NCBI GenBank assembly: GCA_033964015.1 | Contig: CM066915.1 | Span: 13,432,372 to 13,496,371 of the forward strand | Reading direction: 5' to 3' | Source of the DNA: Scolanthus callimorphus | Taxonomy: Eukaryota > Cnidaria > Anthozoa > Actiniaria > Edwardsiidae | DNA: 64,000 nucleotides | Shown: positions 57,740 through 64,000 of the stretch, piece by piece | How positions within the stretch are numbered: the first letter of the stretch is position 1 | Layout of the letters: the number at the start of each line of letters is the position of its first letter | Notes under the pieces: generated by a model | The model's database searches: none | The model's input: only the letters and a program-made list of their open reading frames with translations | What the model was told of the DNA's origin: nothing | Translations under genes and position numbers: made by a program

Positions 57740-59905
57740 TTCGTTCAGTTCTCGAAAAACGAACCTGCGAAACTTGTCGTCTGATACACATAGCTCTCGT
57801 AGAAATGGTTCTTCATTTTGATGGTACCCATTTCCCTCAAAATGTCACCAATTCTCTCCTATGTAATACGACCAACGCGAAAGAGAAGCGGAAACTACGT
57901 CGTCAGTTTTGACAAGACCCGCACTCCAGACTTGTTTACAATAGTTCTTAAACGCCGTCCACAAAAATACTCATTAGAATTCAATTTCTCCAGTCGTTTA
58001 GGTCGAGGTGAAGTCTACGCGGTGCCCCTTCTCAACTCTGTGAGTAAAACCTGTTCAAATATGTTAAGGTTTTACTCGAATTTCATATTGATGTTGTCTC
58101 TAACTTTGGCCATGCTTTTAGCCATATGTTAAACAGTACTAGCAGGTGATCTTTTGTCTCAACGCCAATCAATTCACGAGCCACGCTTCGATTGTGTGCT
58201 CCGGGCGTGAGATTTGTACATAAATTATGTACAGATGTTGACAATTCGATAATAACCTCTCGAAATTGTATATATTACTATACCAATTCAATAGGGTGAT
58301 TATGGGTTCAATCATCGGTTGCTAGTTGTAATAATATGACTTTGCGTAACTGTTATTTTTATTTTTATTTAACTTTACAATCTAATTTTACAAATGGAAA
58401 ACGAGGAGACTTGTGTGTACCGGGATACGATTCAGAATAAAAAACAAACAAACAGAAAAGATCCCAGCAAGGTTTTCTCAACGTCCAGTCATTTGCTATA
58501 TCGTGGGGCTGGCCTGGCGAACCAACTTGACCTGTAGGTAGCTTCGTATATCTATCGTCCCTTCAAGGCGAATGAGGCCTACATACGCCGGTCTAATCAT
58601 GAGCCGTTCCTAATATAATTGCTATTTGTCTCGGCCCGAATTGGCAGTTTTCACGATGTTGCGCACGTAACATAAATGGGATGAGAACAATGCTTGTCTG
58701 TTTTAAATAACAAAGGCCATCTTCGGAAGAACGAGTCGGAACGGCTCATGGGTATTGTTCTCAAAACATCGTGAAAACGGTCAATTGTTAAAGTGCCACT
58801 GCACTAGCACCTTATTTGCACACAAAAAAAAATGCGGTACACAAGTACTAGACATCATGATCTTTAGCACTACTCCAGAGGTTGAAAGGAAAATAGCGTA
58901 TTTTCACGCCAAAGTTCGACTCTAATGAAGTATCCTTCGTCCTCATATTCATACTCTCTAAGGGACACCGCGCATTTTATTGTTCCAGATTGTACTCGGC
59001 GTTGTAGAATGGTGGAGCTGGACGACGAAGCGACCGGCCGAAGCGAGTAGAGCCAAAAGGTGAATGCTAATGATAGTGCCTTATGTTCGCACTAATGAGG
59101 ACCAGTGAAAATAGTACTTATAGATGTCACGCCACACTGAGTAGAACTGCCACGTCTTTTGTTGTTGTATTTCTTCTTGGAGTCTGTGCAAAGTTCTTGA
59201 GGGCATTTTCTACCCTCCGTTTTCTCGTCTTTTTGGGAAAACCATTCTCACTTTTAATAACCGGCCCGCGCGTCTTAACGGTCTTACGAGCGGGCAGTTT
59301 CCGCATGCTGGAATGTTGAAGGATCCAAATTTGCATGACAGATACAGTCAAGTCAAACCAACAGACCGTGAGCTAGAGAAGCACGACCAACAGAGAACGT
59401 TGGAATATTTTTGGCCACTTCAATTGAGCAGGTGTTCAAATTGGCCTTTGAAAATGTTGTGAACTTCAATCCAACAAAAATCGAGCAAAATTGATCGATA
59501 GGTTTTTAAATTGCATATACGAAGTCTATTAAAATAATGCTAAAACTGGCACAAAATGCGACGACTAGAACCGGACAAGTAAGGCATATTACAGTACTAA
59601 TATCAATTGGTTCTTTGAATTTCTGGAATTGATTTTGATAAAACATCTCGTAAAGAGGTAGTTGGGGTCACGTGACCCACGACCGGTGTATGTACTAGGC
59701 CTGATGACCCCAGACCCTTCGTTCATATCTGGGCCAGCGAAGCACGACGAGGCTAAAGGCTCTGGACAAAGAATTGTCAGATGTGACAATATCAACGAGA
59801 CAGTGAAGTCAAACTGAGAGTAAGTATTTCTATTATAATGGGCTACGGACTTTTTTAATACCTTGACTTCGGTATATCACTTGAAGTAAACGAGGGCAGA
59901 GCTTG
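57740..59905. other. Region between GPCR and Kelch gene
   Basis: Should hold the Kelch promoter. An inverted pair GCAGTTTTCACGATGTTG (58647) / CAAAACATCGTGAAAACGG (about 58762-58780) marks a small MITE. A minus-strand basic ORF at 59127-59351 (KKTRKRRVENALKNFAQ) is unrecognised. No other gene. Confidence 0.5.
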
Positions 59906-61063
59906 TCATGTGCTTTGTGCTCGGTTACCTGGGCCATCCGATTTCCGGTCTGAGCAAACTATCGTCGTTCTCTTAGCCTGACCACGTCCTGTTCTCAAAG
60001 ACGATCTGGTACTGCCACAAGTCGGTGGATTAGAACCCGACGACGTTAGAAACACACCCGAGCATGCCCGAAACACACCCGAGGATGGTCGAAAGACTCC
60101 CGATGAAGGTTGTCGCATCTCCGGCAAGCGGTTGTGACAGCAAAAGAATCTAAATATCAAATAGCGAAATGTAGTGATTATGTCGGGATTCCGGTAAGCG
60201 TACACGAAGGGATCCAATGCACTGTTGCTGTAATGCATCCACTTAACAAGCTTGAGTAGACGATCGGTCCACAGGGGGGAGGGGAGGTGTGCAGGGTAGT
60301 ACGTCGCCATCACAGTCATTACGAACAGCGGTAGCCACTCAATCACAAACATGAGGGTAATCAGCGCCACAGTAGCAGCAAGACGTATCTCTCGCCGGTA
60401 AACACTCCTGTGGTGTTGATGCTCTCTCAGTTTTTGCCTAAGTTTGGAGCGCACGAACTTTACAATACACGAGTACGCGATCGTTATTAAAATAAGAGGC
60501 GTGAAAAAACAAGTCGTGGTCACTAGAATAGTGTACACTTTAGTCCAGAGGCCGTACTGAATCGGCTGCAGGGCTGCTACGACACCCGCGTAGCACCAGG
60601 GAACAAACATCATGGCGTAGAATGCGCGTTTTGATAAAGTCCGGTGTTGGAAGGGCCTGACCACCGCATGACACCTCTCAATACTAATAGACGACAACTG
60701 GAGTATACAAGCACTGCCCAGGAATATATCAGTAGCGGCGTAAAACTGTAGCAACGAGGGGCTGACTGGATGCTTGTAGTATTGCCTGATATAGATGAAC
60801 ATCCAACAAGGTATTGACACCAGCCCCACTAAGATATCACTGACTGAGAGCCCGACTACAAGCCGATTAGTCACAGTACGAAGCCTCTTGTTAACGACAA
60901 ACGACACGATGATCAGTCCATTACCAAGCAGTATTGCCAACAAAATGACCGCATACAGGGCTGTGATGGCAGCCAATTCCGCCTCTGTCATGTAATGCTC
61001 CCTGTTGGCTGGGAAGTCAGAATGATTACCTCGTGACATCATGCTGTGAGATTTAGCTGGCAC
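59906..61063 (-). CDS. Class A (rhodopsin-family) G-protein-coupled receptor, single exon
   Basis: 385 residues, uninterrupted. Seven hydrophobic segments at about 31-55, 66-90, 105-130, 148-166, 176-202, 227-252 and 268-292. Motifs: GN in TM1 (47-48), SVSD in TM2 (73-76), ERC instead of DRY after TM3 (129-131), EWLP instead of CWxP in TM6 (242-245), and NSALDPFVY in TM7 (280-288; DPxxY). One sequon at Asn13. No Cys at the top of TM3 or in extracellular loop 2, so the usual disulfide is absent. A CC pair after TM7 (308-309) could be palmitoylated. The tail repeats SSGVF-like units (about 320-340). Known: lack of that disulfide with DPxxY occurs in melanocortin/cannabinoid/adenosine-type receptors. 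Inferred: a plasma-membrane receptor; ligand unknown. Confidence 0.9.
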   Translation of the reverse strand: MPAKSHSMMSRGNHSDFPANREHYMTEAELAAITALYAVILLAILLGNGLIIVSFVVNKRLRTVTNRLVVGLSVSDILVGLVSIPCWMFIYIRQYYKHPVSPSLLQFYAATDIFLGSACILQLSSISIERCHAVVRPFQHRTLSKRAFYAMMFVPWCYAGVVAALQPIQYGLWTKVYTILVTTTCFFTPLILITIAYSCIVKFVRSKLRQKLREHQHHRSVYRREIRLAATVALITLMFVIEWLPLFVMTVMATYYPAHLPSPLWTDRLLKLVKWMHYSNSALDPFVYAYRNPDIITTFRYLIFRFFCCHNRLPEMRQPSSGVFRPSSGVFRACSGVFLTSSGSNPPTCGSTRSSLRTGRGQAKRTTIVCSDRKSDGPGNRAQST

Positions 61064-62424
61064 TTTTATTGAACGACTTTGTTTGATATTGCTAAGTTTT
61101 CCGGTGTTCGTTAATTCCTAAGACCCTGAAAGAAACGAGACAAAATTTAGATTTGAAACACCAATTCAGGTCAAGAGAAAATCAGGTTCATAGTGTCATA
61201 TGAGCGTGCGCGCTGAAAACGATTTTGGGTGTGACGAATATCAAACTTGGAGGACATTAGAGGTATCTTAGCAATAGATAGAGGATATTACACGGTGGTG
61301 TGAAGATATGAGTTTTATTTTCGAGTGGCAAGAACAATATTTACGAATGATTACGTGTAATTTCCTTTTATTATATAGACAAACCAGAAAAAATATTCCA
61401 AATTGATTTCAAGCACTTTTGTTTTGACGGATATGGGAAATATGTCACTGAGGTCCCGGATGTAGCTTCATATGAGATCTACGAGTGGCGTATTTCCCAT
61501 AAAACACTCTAGTCCAGTAAATGAAAAAAATATTTTTACTTAAGGTTGGACAAAAATGGTAACAAAGGTTTCTCACTTGAAATAAGCTTATTACTGGTAT
61601 GTTACTACACACATAAAGATCCAACGATGGGAACATCCTTTTTTCCAGCCTGGAAAATTCTCGCTTTTCCTCTATCCAAGATGGCCGCCGTTTTATTATA
61701 TAGAAAATGCATAATTTGGGAAATAATGAGCACATCAACACGTTATAAAGTGTGAAAGTTTATAATTTTATTATTTCAATTCGTTTGATGCTACTTTCGA
61801 GGTCAGCCAAGGACAGGGTCAACAGTTAAGGCCAAGGTCAATTCAATAATAATATGCAAAAAAGGCTAAAGTTTGTGAAAATTATGTTTGTCGTTCTTTG
61901 GTCTAAAACTCAGTGTCTACAGTTATGAAACAAAATCATGAATATATCGAACTAACTAATCAACAAGGCGGATCCAGGAATTTCAGAAAGGGGGGGTGGG
62001 GCGGATTGAGAAAACTTGGGACGAAATTTGCACATTTCCTTTACCAAATACAGTACATGTATGGAAAAATCTCCCTAGAAAAGGGGGGGGGGGGGGTGTG
62101 GCCCCCTAAATCCGTCCCTGATAAACGATTATATCGGGGAGGGGTAGCTGGAAATTATTGACAATTTCTGGTAAGTGGTTTGGTCGCAAACAGTCGAGTT
62201 GTTCAGGTAAGTGATAGCCGCATAGTAAATGGCGCTATTACAATATAATGTTGTTTTCCACTTTTTGTTCTAAAGATTGGTTTGAAGTTATCTTCTTTTG
62301 TTTCATGGAAAAACATTTTATACGCGCCCTGCTACGATATGACATACTGTTCCAAAGTTTGGGTCCGACCCTGGAGAGATCGACTTAAAATAGTTCCTTT
62401 CAGAATATTACCTTCAATATCACC
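61064..62424. other. 5' flank of the GPCR
   Basis: No gene seen. 61970-62160 is a GGCGGATCCAGG / AAATCCGTCCCTG MITE-like repeat with a G12 run. Confidence 0.5.
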
Positions 62425-62705
62425 CTGGCCGGACCAACACTCAGGGTCTTTTTTAAATAATTGAGGGGAAGGTGCTGCCTAATCTAATATCTGCAAATGG
62501 TTAGACCTGGCGCGTCTTCTTGGATAAGGTCGTTAAACCGTAGGTCCCGTCTCTCACATACACTACGGAAAGTTGCCATGTCGGAAGTTGCCCATCCTCA
62601 GTGCAGGTCTTACAACTTACTAACCCACCACACTGAACAGGGAAACTCGTAATTGGAGCCTCGATCGACTGTGAGGATTTCCCTGGTCCTCGGGCAAAGC
62701 ATAAT
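62425..62705 (+). mobile_element. 5'-truncated SINE of the same family
   Basis: Starts at GGCCGGACCAACACTCAGGG (end of the tRNA-like part) and matches the 26-kb SINE through GGTTAGACC, CGTTAAACCGTAGGTCCCG and GATTTCCCTGGTCCTCGGGC. Box A is missing, so it cannot be transcribed from its own promoter. Confidence 0.85.
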
Positions 62706-63428
62706 GAATAGCATGAAATACAGTAGTACGTAAATTGCTGTACAGAAAAAGCGGGTGTGAAAATATACCTTTGCTGCGCGTTCAGACGTCTTTTTGATGA
62801 CCTGAGAGTGATAGGCGTCGCGAGTTCATACCGTCGCGCATTCGGCTTGACATGACAAGAAAATGTTATAGCTAAGTCATAAGTCTCAACACACGATTAT
62901 ATGGCTGCTAATAAAACAGTGAACAGAATGTGTATGACGGAAAAGCAGTTAGGAATACCCCCTTTTTCTCGCGTCCATGGTCAGTAATTCTGTAGCAGAA
63001 TACAAATTTTCACAAAAGAATCAGATGAAGACGCTAGTCTGAGAGCTGCACTTGTGGAACGGAAATCAGTGAAATCCCTCTTTCCATTCTGCTCTAATAC
63101 GCGTTTTGCTGTTGACGTATGCTTAAGCGGACCGGAGACAAACAGAACTAAACCATAATTATCTCCTAAAGCGTGACCTATGTGTTGTTCCAACCCTTAC
63201 CATCACTCGCGTTCAGTTTGCTATTGATGGAGCAGATGGAGGACGACTGCTCCATAAGTCAATTGTGTGTTCGTAACGTGAAAGCCATCTATGGATTGGT
63301 ATTGGTTGTCTTCGACGGGTATGAAGGCAAGCACTAAGGGTGAAGTACTTCGTCGCAGGGCCAGTAATGATGTAAGTGCGCGTCTCGGAATCTGGAGGAA
63401 TGCGTCTCATGTGAGTAAAAAGCCTTAA
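62706..63428. other. Unassigned flank
   Basis: No gene or repeat recognised; ORFs at 62981-63193 (-) and 63213-63410 (-) have no domain. Confidence 0.4.
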
Positions 63429-63776
63429 TTGCCAATGGAGCTAACAAGCAGGCCCACTAACCTACTCGTGGATGAGATGACCAAGGAAGGCCAGGGTGTC
63501 CAAGTGAAGCATGCAGATGAGGATGTAAACAACACAATTTGCAAAATGCCATGCAGCTCCATTAACGAAAAGCTGACAGCCGTTGTTGCTGAGGATACAG
63601 GTATATTCCACTTGCCGACGCACAAGGCCAACGTTGGAAATCATAATCTGTATATGTTGACCGTGAAGCACTCAAGAAGAAATTTCTCCTTCACGGTAGG
63701 CTTTTCTGTAGTATCTTTTAACGTCATTAAGAATTCCAACTGCGACGTTCATATTGGATTTTCTGATTGGATTTGA
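63429..63776 (+). pseudogene. Possible fragment of a cnidarian transposon-associated ORF
   Basis: Reads MELTSRPTNLLVDEMTKEGQ, VKHADEDVNNTICKMPC, KLTAVVAEDTGIFHLPTHK. The HADED...VAEDTG..HL pattern resembles the HADEEAD / VVGEDTDLLVLL blocks I remember from a multi-copy invertebrate family of unknown function, with several key positions changed. The opposite strand is also open, so this is weak. Confidence 0.3.
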
Positions 63777-64000
63777 CCAAAAACCATTTCCTTGTGCTAG
63801 AAGTAGCTTCTTTATTTAACCCTGTATTTGTACAACGTTCTTTTATCTCACCAGAAATTGGGGTTGCACCAAAGAACAAGAAACGTAATCAATTTTTACC
63901 AAATTTTAGTCATTTTTATATTACTTTCAAATTGACCTTGACCTTTACTGGTGACCTTGACCTTGGCTGTCCGCGAAAATAACATCAAACGAATCTGGAA

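Noticed and set aside
63425..63671. Minus-strand ORFs of 68-69 codons
   Set aside because: Antisense to the weak plus-strand fragment; hydrophobic by composition only.

Overview
This window looks like eukaryotic, and specifically cnidarian (coral- or anemone-like), nuclear DNA. It is AT-rich, has spliced genes with GT..AG introns, and is packed with DNA transposons, MITEs, tRNA-derived SINEs, non-LTR retrotransposons, a Penelope-like element and satellites. Several coding remnants also match, from memory, a protein family that is heavily expanded in cnidarian genomes. The taxon is an inference. No bacterial, organellar or CRISPR features were seen.

Two host genes are well supported, both on the minus strand. 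(1) A Kelch-like (BTB-BACK-Kelch) gene runs from about 57.7 kb down to 15.8 kb. I could place five coding exons with consistent splice sites and intron phases (57739-56979, 55751-55471, 54601-54399, 21040-20822, 16069-15816). Together they encode about 572 residues, but only if one base is restored in the third exon, where a C5 run breaks the frame. (2) A single-exon class A GPCR of 385 residues lies at 61063-59906.

Layout. 1-15.8 kb is repeat-rich flank 3' of the Kelch gene: a dead minus-strand LINE at 12.2-7.0 kb split by insertions, a 128-bp satellite with CRE-type palindromes, nested MITEs and foldbacks. 15.8-21.0 kb holds the last two Kelch exons and the intron between them, which carries more MITEs, duplications and a GC-rich exon-like block. 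21.1-54.3 kb is the giant third intron. A 33-bp minisatellite sits at both edges of it, and between them lies a 32.5-kb unit whose two ends are inverted copies of one element. Inside that unit are a MITE and a SINE whose empty target sites are also present in the window, an acidic-ORF TIR element, an inverted pair of Penelope-like elements with a 12-bp target-site duplication and hammerhead-ribozyme-like cores, a 1.2-kb foldback element with a 7-bp duplication, a 6.2-kb TIR element carrying a 107-bp tandem array, and a broken-up cnidarian-expanded gene. That gene's pieces (52.8-52.5, 50.6-50.1, 47.5-46.8 and 38.4-38.0 kb) lie in order on the minus strand and are separated by a LINE, a MITE, a tRNA/5S-like chimera and the 6.2-kb element. 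54.4-57.7 kb holds the first three Kelch exons and a tRNA-SINE. 57.7-64 kb holds the GPCR, a truncated SINE, and a possible transposon-ORF fragment at 63.4 kb.

The window is therefore mostly a nested record of transposition inside the introns of one Kelch-like gene. The strongest leads for something undescribed are the 32.5-kb inverted-ended unit with its Cys/His-rich gene, the Penelope inverted composite, the CACAGGC foldback element and the tRNA/5S chimeric Pol III unit.
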